This document shows, piece after piece, positions 27,632 through 36,790 of a stretch of 61,144 nucleotides of DNA. The notes below the pieces were generated by a model, which did not search any database, had not been told where the DNA came from, and saw only the letters and a list, made by a program, of their open reading frames with translations. Within the stretch, counting starts at the first letter, position 1; each line of letters begins with the position of its first letter. The DNA is taken from positions 1 through 61,144 of the forward strand of contig DLMH01000045.1 of the NCBI GenBank assembly GCA_002478115.1. Direction: 5' to 3'. Both the position numbers and the translations under genes were made by a program. The DNA comes from Candidatus Acidiferrum typicum (GTDB lineage: Bacteria > Acidobacteriota > Terriglobia > Acidiferrales > UBA7541).

Positions 27632-29206
27632 TTACTTGACCTTCTCCGCGACGGCCTTCCCCTGCAGGAACAGCAGCAAATAATCCTTCCCGCCGGACTT
27701 CGAATCCGTTCCGCTCATATTGAACCCGCCGAACGGATGCGCTCCCACCATGGCTCCCGTGCATTTCCGGTTCAAGTACAGATTCCCCACGTGGAACTCT
27801 TGCTCCGCGCGGCGAATCTTCGCCGGATTCTTCGAGTACACCGAACCCGTCAGCCCAAACTCGGTGTTATTCGCGATCTCCATCGCATGATCGAAGTTCT
27901 TCGCCTTGATCACCGTCAGCACCGGTCCGAAGACTTCTTCCTGCGCCAGCCGCGCCTTCGGATCCACGTTCGCGATAATCGTCGGCTCCACGAAGTACCC
28001 TTCGCCCGGCGCGCGTCCGCCGCCCGCCACCAGCCTTCCTTCCTTCTTCCCAACCTCGATGTAGTCCAGAATCCCCTTCATCGCCGATTCATTGATCACC
28101 GGGCCCATGTAGTTGTTCGGGTCGTCGCTCGGTCCCACCTTGATTTTCTTCGTCCGCTCTACCAGCTTGTTCAGGAATGTGTCGTACACCTTCTCGCTCA
28201 CGATTACGCGCGAGCACGCCGAGCATTTCTGTCCCTGGTACCCAAACGCGGCCTGCGCCGTGCCTTCCACCGCCGCGTCAATGTCCGCCTCCTCGTCCAC
28301 GATCATGCCGTCCTTGCCGCCCATTTCCAGCACGGTCCGCTTGATCCAGATCTGCCCCGGCGAAGGCTTCGCTGCGAGTTCCGCGATCCGCAAGCCCACT
28401 TCTTTCGAGCCCGTGAATCCGACGTATCGCGTCTTCGGATGCTGCACGATCGTGTCGCCGACCGCCCCGCCCGACCCGCTCACAAACTGCACCGCTTCCT
28501 TCGGAATGCCCGCTTCAAACAGAATGTCCACGAACTTCGCCGCAATCGTCGGCGAATCCGAAGCCGGTTTCAGCACCACGGTATTCCCGGTCACCAGGGA
28601 TGCCACCACCAGCCCCGCCATGATCGCGCACGGGAAATTCCACGGCGGAATGGCCGCGCCTACGCCTAGCGGGATGTACACCAGGTAATTCCGCTCGCCG
28701 CGCATCGGCGTCAGCTTCTGCGGCTGCCCCAGCCGCAGCATCTCGCGCCCGTAAAACTCGCAAAAATCGATCGCCTCGGCGATGTCCGCGTCCGCTTCAA
28801 ACCAAGTCTTCCCTACCTCATAGCAAACCAGCGCGGCCAGTTCGTACTTCCGCGCGCGCAGGAGCGCCGCCACCTTGAACAAACACTTCGCGCGTTGCTG
28901 GACGGGCACCTTCTTCCACACGCTAAAATACTTGTTCGCCGCTTCAATCGCCTCGATCGCGTGCTCCTTCGACGCATCCTGGAATACCCCGACGACCTGC
29001 GACGGTCGCGACGGGTTCGTGGACTTCCTTTTTCCCGCCGTGATCACCTTCTTCCCGCCAATCCACATCGGGTACTCGTGCCCAAACTCGGCCTTCACCT
29101 TCGCCAGCGCCTTCTCCATCTTTTTTCGATTCGCTGCATTCGAAAAATCGCTTAATGGCTCGTTTGTGAATTCCCGCACCTTCAATTTCGCTTTCGCTGT
29201 CGCCAT
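27632..29206 (-). CDS. pruA: L-glutamate gamma-semialdehyde (P5C) dehydrogenase
   Basis: Oxidises glutamate semialdehyde to glutamate in proline and arginine breakdown. Aldehyde dehydrogenase fold: the catalytic Cys sits in GQKCSACSR, the Glu in TVLEMGGKDG, the NAD site around VLKPASDSPT and GFTGSKEVG. The overall RocA/PruA-like pattern (IPPWNFPCAI, CTGAMVGAHPFGGF near the C-terminus) separates it from generic ALDHs. ATG 29206 has AGGAGG 9 nt ahead; the frame opens 11 codons earlier at 29239. No proline dehydrogenase is adjacent in the window. Confidence 0.92.
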   Translation of the reverse strand: MATAKAKLKVREFTNEPLSDFSNAANRKKMEKALAKVKAEFGHEYPMWIGGKKVITAGKRKSTNPSRPSQVVGVFQDASKEHAIEAIEAANKYFSVWKKVPVQQRAKCLFKVAALLRARKYELAALVCYEVGKTWFEADADIAEAIDFCEFYGREMLRLGQPQKLTPMRGERNYLVYIPLGVGAAIPPWNFPCAIMAGLVVASLVTGNTVVLKPASDSPTIAAKFVDILFEAGIPKEAVQFVSGSGGAVGDTIVQHPKTRYVGFTGSKEVGLRIAELAAKPSPGQIWIKRTVLEMGGKDGMIVDEEADIDAAVEGTAQAAFGYQGQKCSACSRVIVSEKVYDTFLNKLVERTKKIKVGPSDDPNNYMGPVINESAMKGILDYIEVGKKEGRLVAGGGRAPGEGYFVEPTIIANVDPKARLAQEEVFGPVLTVIKAKNFDHAMEIANNTEFGLTGSVYSKNPAKIRRAEQEFHVGNLYLNRKCTGAMVGAHPFGGFNMSGTDSKSGGKDYLLLFLQGKAVAEKVK

Positions 29207-29319
29207 GGCGTCTCTGCCTCCTGGTTGCTTAACGCTCAATTATAGGGCCGCTCCCTCAACCCCCACAAGCAACCCCCACTTTTGGCGGCTCCCTCGCAAC
29301 CGTGGGATAATCATGGGTC

Positions 29320-29748
29320 ATGCCACAATCGCTGGCTCACGTCACGTTGTTGGTCCGCAATTACGAGGAAGCGCTGGTCTTCTTTACAGAAGCCCTCGGT
29401 TTCCGCGTCATCGAAGATACGCCCCTCTCCGTCGCCAAACGCTGGCTCGTTGTCGCTCCGCCCGGCTCTGGCGGCACAAGTCTGCTCCTCGCACAAGCGG
29501 ACACCCCCGAGCAAGTCCAACAAATCGGCAAGCAAGCCGGTGGCCGCGTCTTCCTTTTTCTCCATACCGATGATTTCTTGCGGGATTACCGTCTAATGCA
29601 GGCCTCTAACGTTAAGTTTTTAGAGACTCCTCGCCATGAATCCTACGGCATCATCGCCGTTTTCGAGGATCTCTACGGCAACAAATGGGATTTCCTCCAA
29701 CCGAACGACCCAAACACTCCTAAGCCTTTGCCCTTGGAGTCACGATGA
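29320..29748 (+). CDS. VOC (glyoxalase/dioxygenase superfamily) protein
   Basis: 142 residues forming two beta-alpha-beta-beta-beta modules: LAHVTLLVRNYEEALVFFTEALGFRVIED at the start and GIIAVFEDLYGNKWDFLQPN at the end, giving His and Glu metal ligands. The family includes glyoxalases, fosfomycin-resistance and dioxygenase proteins; sequence alone does not decide. It overlaps the next gene by four bases (ATGA), so the two are coupled. Confidence 0.85.
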   Translation: MPQSLAHVTLLVRNYEEALVFFTEALGFRVIEDTPLSVAKRWLVVAPPGSGGTSLLLAQADTPEQVQQIGKQAGGRVFLFLHTDDFLRDYRLMQASNVKFLETPRHESYGIIAVFEDLYGNKWDFLQPNDPNTPKPLPLESR

Positions 29749-30314
29749 CCCTATCGTTCTTTTGGCAACTGCTTTTCTATGGCTGGTTTGCGTCAGAGAT
29801 TCTCGTCGGCATCGCGACACGCACCAAACGCAGCAGCGGAAAAGTGCAGGACCGGGGCTCGTTGCTGATTCTGTGGATCGTCATCGCCGCATCCGTCACA
29901 GCGTGTCAATGGATCAGTGAAACTCATGCACCCAATATGTTCGGCGGCGCCCACGCACTGAAGACCGCTGGCGTCTTCGTCATGTTCGTGGGACTGGCCA
30001 TTCGCTGGACCGCGATCTTCACTCTTGGCAAATCCTTCAGCTCAAACGTGGCCATTCAGGATTCGCAGCAGATTACGCGCACGGGACTCTATCGATTCGT
30101 GCGCCATCCTTCCTACCTCGGCCTGTTGTTGGTGTTTTTTGCGGTCGGCCTGCATTCACGCAATTGGATTAGCTTTGCTGCCGTGCTAGTGCCTACGACT
30201 GCCGCACTTCTCTACCGCATTCACGTCGAGGAAGCCGCCTTAGCTGAAGCCTTTGGCGACGATTACGTGGCGTACAGTAAGGCCACGAAACGCCTTGTTC
30301 CCGGCCTGTATTGA
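29745..30314 (+). CDS. ICMT/PEMT-family methyltransferase, membrane
   Basis: A 189-residue membrane protein with ~5 helices. The C-terminal signature TGLYRFVRHPSYLGLLLVFFAVGL and HVEEAALAEAFGDDYVAYSKATKRLVPGLY marks isoprenylcysteine carboxyl methyltransferase/phospholipid N-methyltransferase relatives, which use SAM at the membrane. The target in bacteria is usually unknown. Starts four bases inside the VOC gene. Confidence 0.85.
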   Translation: MTLSFFWQLLFYGWFASEILVGIATRTKRSSGKVQDRGSLLILWIVIAASVTACQWISETHAPNMFGGAHALKTAGVFVMFVGLAIRWTAIFTLGKSFSSNVAIQDSQQITRTGLYRFVRHPSYLGLLLVFFAVGLHSRNWISFAAVLVPTTAALLYRIHVEEAALAEAFGDDYVAYSKATKRLVPGLY

Positions 30315-30407
30315 CCTCGCTTCTTCCGTTCGGCGCTCAGAAATTCTCTACTGGATTTCGTTGTTCTCGAATCTCGTAACTCGCAGCTCCCGCATTCCAT
30401 TAACCAC

Positions 30408-32336
30408 TCAGCTTGGGTACCGAGAGAGCTCCTGCACCGCGCGATAGGCTTCGTCAATGGCTACATTCATGTAGGCTGTGGCGCCCGCATCGGAATTGGC
30501 AATCGCGATGCGCCCGAATGGTTTTCGTCCAACTTCGTGGGGCGCTTCCCCTTCGGCAAAGTCAGGATCGAACAACGAGTTATATTCGTAGGCGTAGCCG
30601 TGCGCCCAGCGTCCCACGGTGATGCCCTCGATATCCTCCGCTGGATCAAAGCCCCCTGGGCCAAGCATGCGCGCGAGTTGGTCGCGGATCTTTCGCTCGA
30701 ATGTTTCAAATGGCGTGTCGTAAAGTTCCACCCGTCCCACGCGATGCTGTTCACGCTCCGTCAAACCTGGCTGGCACGGTGTGCGCAACATGAACACGAT
30801 CATCGGCTCTTCCGGCCGGCTGGGGAACTTGTATCCCGGCAGGCTCACCGGAAAATCGATGGCCGTGTGCACGTGATAGCTTCCGGGGGCCGCAATCTGG
30901 TACACGCCCAGCTTCTGGAACGACACCCAACTGCGAATCGCAACGTGGGAATACACCAGCGGGGTTTTCACCCCATACGCCAGTGCTTCCTTCTGCTTGG
31001 CGGGAATTTCAGGGCAGAGATAGGGAACCATCCCGTTGTAGCACGCCAGCGCGCAGCGGCGCCCGCGCACCCGAAAGAGTTGCCCCTTGCGGACATACGT
31101 CACCTCCACTTCTTTCGCCGACCCCGGGTCGCCGTCGTGCTGCACGCCCACGGCAGTACTGCTCAAACGAATGCGCACGGGCGCGGATGCGCGGTCCAGC
31201 CGGCTGTAGTCGGCCTTTGCAACCACCACGTCTTCCATGGTGTGCCCCGGAATTGCCTCCGGAATGAACGAGCGCACCAGCAAGCGGGCAATCGAAGCAT
31301 TGCCATCCGGAAAATGAAAGATGTAAGGATCGGGCTTGTGCTCGCCGCGATCGCTGGCGCCTCCCAATCCCATGGTGTCCAGCCCGGGGTAACCGTAACC
31401 ATAGTCATCGCCCTCTTCGAAGCAGGCCAGCGCGGATACCGCATCAATGCCCACGCCGAACAAATCGTGGGTGCGCGTTTGGAAAACGGGCAGCACCTCG
31501 GGACTCACCTTGGCAATTTTGGTCAGAAAGTCCGCGTAGCTGGTACGGTCGAGCACCGCCCGTTTCTGTGCCAGCGTCAACCTCGGCAAGTAGTCCACTT
31601 TGTCGGTGTAAATGCGCACCAGGTCCCGGCGCGCTCGATCGGAAAGCGGGGCCTTGCCAAAAAATTCCCGGTGAGGAATCTTGCCGAAGCCCGCCACCAG
31701 ATGATCTTCTCCAAATGTCTCCCGGTCGAAGAAAATGCCGCTTCCCAGCTTTAGCGAAGGATAGAGACTCTGGTCGAAGTAGCGATAAAATTTCTGGACG
31801 TCGACGCCCAAGTCAGCCAACAAGCCCTTGGACACCGCGCTGTAAAGTGACGGGCTTTCAATCGACTGGGCGCCATAGCCGAGCAACAGACGGTTTCCCA
31901 CGCGGAACTCTTTCCGCGCCGCGTGCCCCCCGAAGTCGTCGTGCGCCTCCAGAATCAGGATGCGCGCATTCGCGCCCGCCTGCTTGCGGAAGAAGTGCGC
32001 CGCCGCCAGCCCGCTGATACCGGCGCCCACCACGATCAGGTCGTAGGTGTCATCCGTATTGCTCGCCGCGCCGGCGGTTTGCCAAAAAGTTCCGTCACGC
32101 AACCCGTGCGCCGCTTCAAACGACCCGGCGTTATCGCCGCGCATTCCGCTCGCCGCCGCAGGGTTGTAACCCGCACCGTCTTGCGCAGCGATGGAATCGG
32201 AGCCGCCGTGCCGCGTGCACCCGCCCAGAGAGCTGCTCAACGCCAGCCCGCCGAACCCTATGGCGACCCCGTTCAGAAAATCGCGGCGCGTAATGGGGCG
32301 GTCCATGCCCAGTTCGTGATCGCGTGCGTCTTTCAT
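30408..32336 (-). CDS. TAT-exported FAD-dependent amine-oxidase-like protein (spermidine dehydrogenase-like)
   Basis: The N-terminus HELGMDRPITRRDFLNG carries a twin-arginine motif (TRRDFLN), followed by a hydrophobic stretch and LGGC, a possible lipobox. The FAD Rossmann motif is DLIVVGAGISGLAAAHFF, with a downstream C-terminal FAD segment near RIAIANSDAGATAYMNVAI. The HELG-RPITRRDFLNG leader recalls SpdH-type spermidine dehydrogenases, which oxidise polyamines in the periplasm. The longest frame starts at 32354 and overlaps the cytochrome gene by ATGA, but AAGGAG sits 9 nt before ATG 32336. It is cotranscribed with that cytochrome, a plausible electron acceptor. Substrate is unproven. Confidence 0.8.
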   Translation of the reverse strand: MKDARDHELGMDRPITRRDFLNGVAIGFGGLALSSSLGGCTRHGGSDSIAAQDGAGYNPAAASGMRGDNAGSFEAAHGLRDGTFWQTAGAASNTDDTYDLIVVGAGISGLAAAHFFRKQAGANARILILEAHDDFGGHAARKEFRVGNRLLLGYGAQSIESPSLYSAVSKGLLADLGVDVQKFYRYFDQSLYPSLKLGSGIFFDRETFGEDHLVAGFGKIPHREFFGKAPLSDRARRDLVRIYTDKVDYLPRLTLAQKRAVLDRTSYADFLTKIAKVSPEVLPVFQTRTHDLFGVGIDAVSALACFEEGDDYGYGYPGLDTMGLGGASDRGEHKPDPYIFHFPDGNASIARLLVRSFIPEAIPGHTMEDVVVAKADYSRLDRASAPVRIRLSSTAVGVQHDGDPGSAKEVEVTYVRKGQLFRVRGRRCALACYNGMVPYLCPEIPAKQKEALAYGVKTPLVYSHVAIRSWVSFQKLGVYQIAAPGSYHVHTAIDFPVSLPGYKFPSRPEEPMIVFMLRTPCQPGLTEREQHRVGRVELYDTPFETFERKIRDQLARMLGPGGFDPAEDIEGITVGRWAHGYAYEYNSLFDPDFAEGEAPHEVGRKPFGRIAIANSDAGATAYMNVAIDEAYRAVQELSRYPS

Positions 32337-32350
32337 TGCTCGCAACTCCT

Positions 32351-33580
32351 TCATGGCTCGTTCCTCGCGCTGGTTGCCGGTCTCTCTTCAACTTCCCTTA
32401 CCACCCTGAAGCTCACACCGGTGTGGAGCAAGTCCAGCCCCACGCCTTCAGCTTCATCGGGTCCGTCAAGCCGAAGCTCCGGGCTGCTGCCGGGCAGGTC
32501 GAAAAACTCCCAGGCATTGACCACGGCCATTCCGGGAACGCGGGACTCCGCGCGGCTTGCCGTTCGCTCCCAGGCGGGCATGGTGCCGCCGGCCACACAC
32601 GCGTACTCCAATTCGGCTTCTGTCGGAAGGCGGTATTTCTTCCCCGTCGCTTGCGACAACCAATGCGTGTAGGCATCCACGATCTGCGGCGTCACACCGC
32701 TTGGCTTTTCCTTCCATCCATGCTGAACAGAAAACAATTCCAAGTCGTGGCTGCTGACCGCGGCCTGCGCCATCCAGAACCCGTTCACGCTGACGGCGTG
32801 CACGGGCCCTGCGTCTCGTAAGCGGCAAGTTCCCAGTTCCGGGCTTCCCGCTGCAAGCGTTCCACCCGGCACCGCAATCATGTGGAACTTGACGCCCGAT
32901 CCTGGCACGGCCTCCGTGTAGTCCCGAAATCCCGATGCGGCAAGCGGAAATTGCGCATCCACCACCGCAGCCATCGCCTCCGGCGCCATCTTTGTCTCCA
33001 TGCGATGTCCGGTGAACAGGTGGCAGTTGACGCAGTGCAACCTTTCCCGATTCCGCTGGTAATAGAGATGCGCTTCCATCCGGCGCGCGACGATTCGCAT
33101 CTCACGCACTTGCTGCGCGTCCGTTTCCTGCTCGCCGGAAGGCAGCGTGCCCTCTACTTTGGAGAGCCCTTCGGTGAACAGGTTATTGTGGCAATGGACG
33201 CACGCCTCGTCGTACGTAAACGTCACGGCGCGGTCGAGCTTGCGCTCCCGCCCCCAGTCGATTTTGCTGACGTCGCGAAAGAGCTGCGCATACGCGTCGC
33301 GCGCCCCGAGCCGCGCTTTTTCCGCCAGATACTGCAGCCCGCCAGGAGGCAGGTGGCAGTCTGTGCAGTGGGCCACAATGCCGTGCCGGTTGGAGTAGTG
33401 CGCGGACTGAATCCAGAATTGCTCTGCGTGCGGGTGCGCATGGCACGCCTGATCGCAGAATGCGTCCGTCGAAGTGTACTTCACGGTCTGGTGCCCCGCG
33501 AGCGCGGCCGCCAGCCCAAGCAGCAAGCCGCATCCCAACACCCAGCCTCTTCGTCTTCCTGTCAGAGGTTTCTCAGCCAT
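32351..33580 (-). CDS. NapC/NirT-type multihaem cytochrome fused to FGE/sulfatase-modifying-factor-like domain
   Basis: Residues 13-33 are a membrane anchor. Four haem sites follow: C44-C48-H49 (CX3CH, unusual), C74-C77-H78, C129-C132-H133 and C185-C188-H189, matching a NapC/NrfH-like periplasmic tetrahaem domain. Residues ~232-398 resemble the formylglycine-generating enzyme family (MIAVPGGTLAAGSPE, YRLPTEAELEYA, VSFRVVRE), but the region before the last strand is short and lacks the paired catalytic Cys of real FGE. It may be a binding module. The frame opens at TTG 33586; ATG 33580 is preferred, with a GGGGGG box 10 nt upstream. The next gene is the exported flavoprotein. Confidence 0.85.
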   Translation of the reverse strand: MAEKPLTGRRRGWVLGCGLLLGLAAALAGHQTVKYTSTDAFCDQACHAHPHAEQFWIQSAHYSNRHGIVAHCTDCHLPPGGLQYLAEKARLGARDAYAQLFRDVSKIDWGRERKLDRAVTFTYDEACVHCHNNLFTEGLSKVEGTLPSGEQETDAQQVREMRIVARRMEAHLYYQRNRERLHCVNCHLFTGHRMETKMAPEAMAAVVDAQFPLAASGFRDYTEAVPGSGVKFHMIAVPGGTLAAGSPELGTCRLRDAGPVHAVSVNGFWMAQAAVSSHDLELFSVQHGWKEKPSGVTPQIVDAYTHWLSQATGKKYRLPTEAELEYACVAGGTMPAWERTASRAESRVPGMAVVNAWEFFDLPGSSPELRLDGPDEAEGVGLDLLHTGVSFRVVREVEERPATSARNEP

Positions 33581-33764
33581 TGGCAATCAGCCCCCCGCCG
33601 CGTCCACCTCGCCTGCGCGGCTCACACTGCCTCACACCTTGCAGAATTATAGCAAGGTTGGCTTCCCTTGCCAGCAAGTCTTCGTTTTCGCACAGCGTTG
33701 GACGATGATTCCCAATCCTGTTACGCTGGGCCGGGCAACCATTTAAGCATAGAGGAGAACAAGC

Positions 33765-34781
33765 GTGTCACTCGTGGCCGGAGTGGATCTTGGCGGAACT
33801 GCCGTTAACTATACGTTGCTGGATCAGCAAGAAAAATTTCTCATCGACGGTCTGTGCGAGCATCCTGCTCTTGTAAAACAGGGGCCTGAGGTTTGCCTCC
33901 GCCAGATCGCCGATGGTCTCAAGATTGCCGCCGATAAGGCGGGTGTTCTCCTCTCGGACGTCGTCGCAGTCGGCCTGGATACTCCCGGTCCGGCAAGTGC
34001 GGCGGGCCAGCTCAGTACGCGGGGTGCCACGAACTTTGTTCATCCGCATTGGGCGGGATTCGATATTCGTGAGGGACTGGCGCAGAAGCTCGGCAAACCG
34101 GTCTCCTATCTAAACGATGCAAACGCGGCCGCGATTTGGGGACACTATGCGATCTTTGGCGCAAACAGCCGGGAAACCTCAATCTCGATCGTCATCGGGA
34201 CGGGCAACGGCGGCGGCATCATTCTGGATGGCAGCGTCGTGAAGGGCAAAAACGGTTTTGGCGGTGAACTCGGCCACGTGCTCATTCCCTATCAAAGCAT
34301 AGCCGGAACCCCCGGCATCAGGCCGCACTGCAATTGCGGACGCACGGGCGATCTCGAATCGCTCTGCTCACTCACCGCGATCGAAAGGAATCTCTTGCCC
34401 TATTTTCTCCCTCGCTATCCCGGCCACGAGTTGGCAAAACTGGACCCCCACCAGGCGGCAAAACTCGTGCGTGGTCTCGCGGACAAGGGCGACGCGTTGT
34501 GCAAGGACGTTTTTCGGGTTCAGGCCCATGCCCTGGGACTTTTCTTCGACGAAATGGTGAATACGTTCGATCCCGATGCGCTAATCGTCGGCGGTGGCGC
34601 CCTCGAGGCGAGCAAAGAGTTCCAACAGCGGTTCTTGAACGAGATCCGCGTCGGCATGCCAGCCCAGCGCGAAGAGCAAGCCAATATTCCCATCTACGTC
34701 ATGCCGAATGGCGACACCGCCGGCGCCCGTGGCGCCGCCATCGAAGCCCTAAAGCTGGCCCGCCAAAGCGGCCTCATGTAA
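33765..34781 (+). CDS. ROK-family sugar kinase/glucokinase-like
   Basis: A 338-residue protein with ATP motif AGVDLGGTAVNYTLLDQ, catalytic Asp in YLNDANAAAIWG, ISIVIGTGNGGGIILDG and substrate motif GELGHVLIP. The ROK zinc signature reads CNCGRTGDLES, with Asp where the third Cys normally stands (CxCGxxGCxE). It may phosphorylate glucose or another hexose, and could feed the pentose phosphate cluster upstream. GTG start at 33765 with GGAG ahead. Monocistronic. Confidence 0.85.
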   Translation: MSLVAGVDLGGTAVNYTLLDQQEKFLIDGLCEHPALVKQGPEVCLRQIADGLKIAADKAGVLLSDVVAVGLDTPGPASAAGQLSTRGATNFVHPHWAGFDIREGLAQKLGKPVSYLNDANAAAIWGHYAIFGANSRETSISIVIGTGNGGGIILDGSVVKGKNGFGGELGHVLIPYQSIAGTPGIRPHCNCGRTGDLESLCSLTAIERNLLPYFLPRYPGHELAKLDPHQAAKLVRGLADKGDALCKDVFRVQAHALGLFFDEMVNTFDPDALIVGGGALEASKEFQQRFLNEIRVGMPAQREEQANIPIYVMPNGDTAGARGAAIEALKLARQSGLM

Positions 34782-35124
34782 CTTTCGCGCTCCACTCGGC
34801 GTGTCCTTGGGTAATCGCTCTAATCATGCCGGGTGGCCCAAGCTTAACGCACTGAAATATCTCGGGTGGCCTACCCTTTGCGCCTTATGCAAAGGGTGGG
34901 CTCTTCGTCTTCAGTCTTTCTCTTCGTCTTCACTCTTCCTCTTCACTCTTCACCCTCATTCTTCGTCTAGACATCAGAAACCCCAAGCCCCACCCTCCCA
35001 AAACGAGGGTGACGCAACCGCGCCTTTTGCGCCCGCCTTTTTCTGGAGCGCGCGCCATTCTACTTCGCGGTGAATTGTTGCAGCGGTATCCTGACAAGCG
35101 ATGTCCGCACTCACAACAACCATT
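34782..35124. other. Repeat-bearing intergenic region
   Basis: No gene is visible. The interval holds a hairpin repeat (34864-34900), a TCTTCGTCTTCA-like pyrimidine run (34908-34965) and most of the first copy of a 177-nt repeat. Confidence 0.6.
34864..34900. repeat. GGTGGCC/GCAAGGGT hairpin repeat, copy 1
   Basis: GGTGGCCTACCCTTTGC pairs imperfectly with GCAAAGGGTGGG. Related copies at 37756-37790 and 38678-38718 give a small palindromic intergenic family. Confidence 0.65.
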
Positions 35125-35148
35125 TCAATTCCGGCTTGGCCACCCGGC
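34972..35148. repeat. 177-nt intergenic repeat, copy A
   Basis: Runs from CATCAGAAACCCCAAGCCC to GGCCACCCGGC. Copy B (36612-36788) has the same length and high similarity. The right end overlaps the last codons of the isoprenoid-enzyme gene (AGWPSRN), so the repeat contributes its C-terminus. Confidence 0.75.
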
Positions 35149-36477
35149 AGGTAGCGTGAACACCGCCTGGTCCTTCTCGTCCTCCAGGAACGCCTCAAAC
35201 AATCGCGTCAAGGGGCCAGTCAACTTAGCAACTTGTTTTCGCCGCTCGGCAACGGACGCAAACCGGAACGGTGAGTGAGTTTCCAGTTCAGCCAGATAGT
35301 CCCTGGTGTACAACTCGCCGCATTCCCCTGCGGACCAGACCAGCAAAGACATGTAGCTCTTCTGAATCATTTCTTTTAAGGCCTGGCAACGGATAGGCAT
35401 CTGGTCCATGCGGCGCATGACTTTCTGCCCGAAACTCAGGGTATGTGTCGTCAGCTCATCCAGTGGAACGCGCCCGGCAGCCTGCGTGAAAATCGTGAGC
35501 GCGCATTCACGGCGGTCTTGTCTTATGTCCTGGAGATCGTCCACCAATTGCAAGAGCGCGCCCCAAGCAAACACAAACTGCGCTTCCTCGCGGGAGAGTG
35601 ATCCCGCAGCCAGATGCGCGTCTGCGAGGACTGAGGCTCCGCCCTTCTCGAAGCTGAGTTTAATGACATCGGATCCGTGTACGGACGGCGGTGATCCGCG
35701 CTGTCGCATGCTGTTTTCCTGAGCTTGATGAATTGCCAACAGGCTCGCGTACACTTGAGGCCAGTCGGCGCGACAATACTGCCCTTCAATCAGCTCGAAT
35801 AGCTGCCATAGCCTGGCTTCGCCTCCACGCACGGGCGCAATCATTTCCCCGGACAAACGCCGCCTGATTCGCGCGTTGAACTTGACCTTCTCCTCCGAAG
35901 GCACCCCCGTGTCGTCGAGATAATTATCCGTGTAGGGGTAGAGCATGCTGTAGGCGAAGATCGCTGGCGTCAGGCGCATTTCTCGGCCCAGCAGCACTTG
36001 GAGACCGCCTGCCGTCCAGGCGCTCCGGGTGGCCTGAAATACGTCGGCGGGGCTTATGGATGGATCGAACCGGCGCGCCTCGCGGGCCATTTGAGTGCCC
36101 ATCGCCGAAAAGCCACCGTTCAGCAGCAAGCCAAGATGCTCGTCCTCCAGGTCAAGTCCCGCTTTGGCAAAGCGTTCAAAAGCTAAGGTCACCCGTTCCC
36201 GCAAGGCATTCCGGCCAGATTTGCTGCGCGGCGGACGGCGCAAATCGCCTTCAACACTCTTAAGAAACTCTTCCAGGCGAGCTTCTCTGGCTGCTTGCTC
36301 GGCGACGGTGAACGTTTCTTTAAACGGTGGCAGGCAGACCGGGCACTCTTCCCATTCGGCGAGCGCCTCTTGAACGAGAGCTTCCCAACCCTCGTAACTC
36401 CACTCTTTCCTCTCCGTCGCCGTTTCACAGTGCATCTGAACACCCGGCTCGAAACCGTGCCAAGCAATCTCCCGCAT
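35125..36477 (-). CDS. Class 1 isoprenoid biosynthesis enzyme-like protein
   Basis: Mostly helical, ~450 residues. Two Asp-rich segments resemble those of prenyl transferases and terpene synthases: YTDNYLDDTG near the middle and LLQLVDDLQDIRQD about 170 residues later, spaced as in the all-helical class I fold that binds Mg-diphosphate. The N-terminal ~100 residues include a WEECPVCLPPF element. The product is unknown and it lacks a neighbouring terpene operon. The frame opens at 36657, but ATG 36477 avoids the repeat upstream; 36435 is another candidate. It is flanked by the two 177-nt repeats. Confidence 0.75.
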   Translation of the reverse strand: MREIAWHGFEPGVQMHCETATERKEWSYEGWEALVQEALAEWEECPVCLPPFKETFTVAEQAAREARLEEFLKSVEGDLRRPPRSKSGRNALRERVTLAFERFAKAGLDLEDEHLGLLLNGGFSAMGTQMAREARRFDPSISPADVFQATRSAWTAGGLQVLLGREMRLTPAIFAYSMLYPYTDNYLDDTGVPSEEKVKFNARIRRRLSGEMIAPVRGGEARLWQLFELIEGQYCRADWPQVYASLLAIHQAQENSMRQRGSPPSVHGSDVIKLSFEKGGASVLADAHLAAGSLSREEAQFVFAWGALLQLVDDLQDIRQDRRECALTIFTQAAGRVPLDELTTHTLSFGQKVMRRMDQMPIRCQALKEMIQKSYMSLLVWSAGECGELYTRDYLAELETHSPFRFASVAERRKQVAKLTGPLTRLFEAFLEDEKDQAVFTLPAGWPSRN

Positions 36478-36611
36478 CCCTACAAAATGTACGCAGGTGT
36501 CCGATGATAAGTTCCCTGCTCTTTTCGGAGGCGCGTGGCCCGGGCGACAAATGCGAAGGCAATTCCTGGTGGCTGGTGGCTCGAACTGTAGTAGCGCTGC
36601 AGTCCACTGGG

Positions 36612-36788
36612 CATCAGAAACCCCAAGCCCCAAGCTCCCAAAACGGGGGCGGAGCACCCGCGACTTTTGCGTCCGCCCTTCTCAAGAGGGCGTGCCATTC
36701 TACTTCGCGGTGAATTGTTGCACTGGAATCCTAACCGACGATGCGTGAGGCCAATCCAATCACCCGAATTCCGGCCGGGCCACCCGCC
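36612..36788. repeat. 177-nt intergenic repeat, copy B
   Basis: Aligned with copy A over the whole length and with copy C from ATTGCGTCCG-like sequence onward. The final ~45 nt (GTGAGGCCAATCCAATCACC then GAATTCCGGCCGGG) differ from copy C by one base. Its end abuts the stop of the outer-membrane barrel gene. Confidence 0.8.
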
Positions 36789-36790
36789 TG

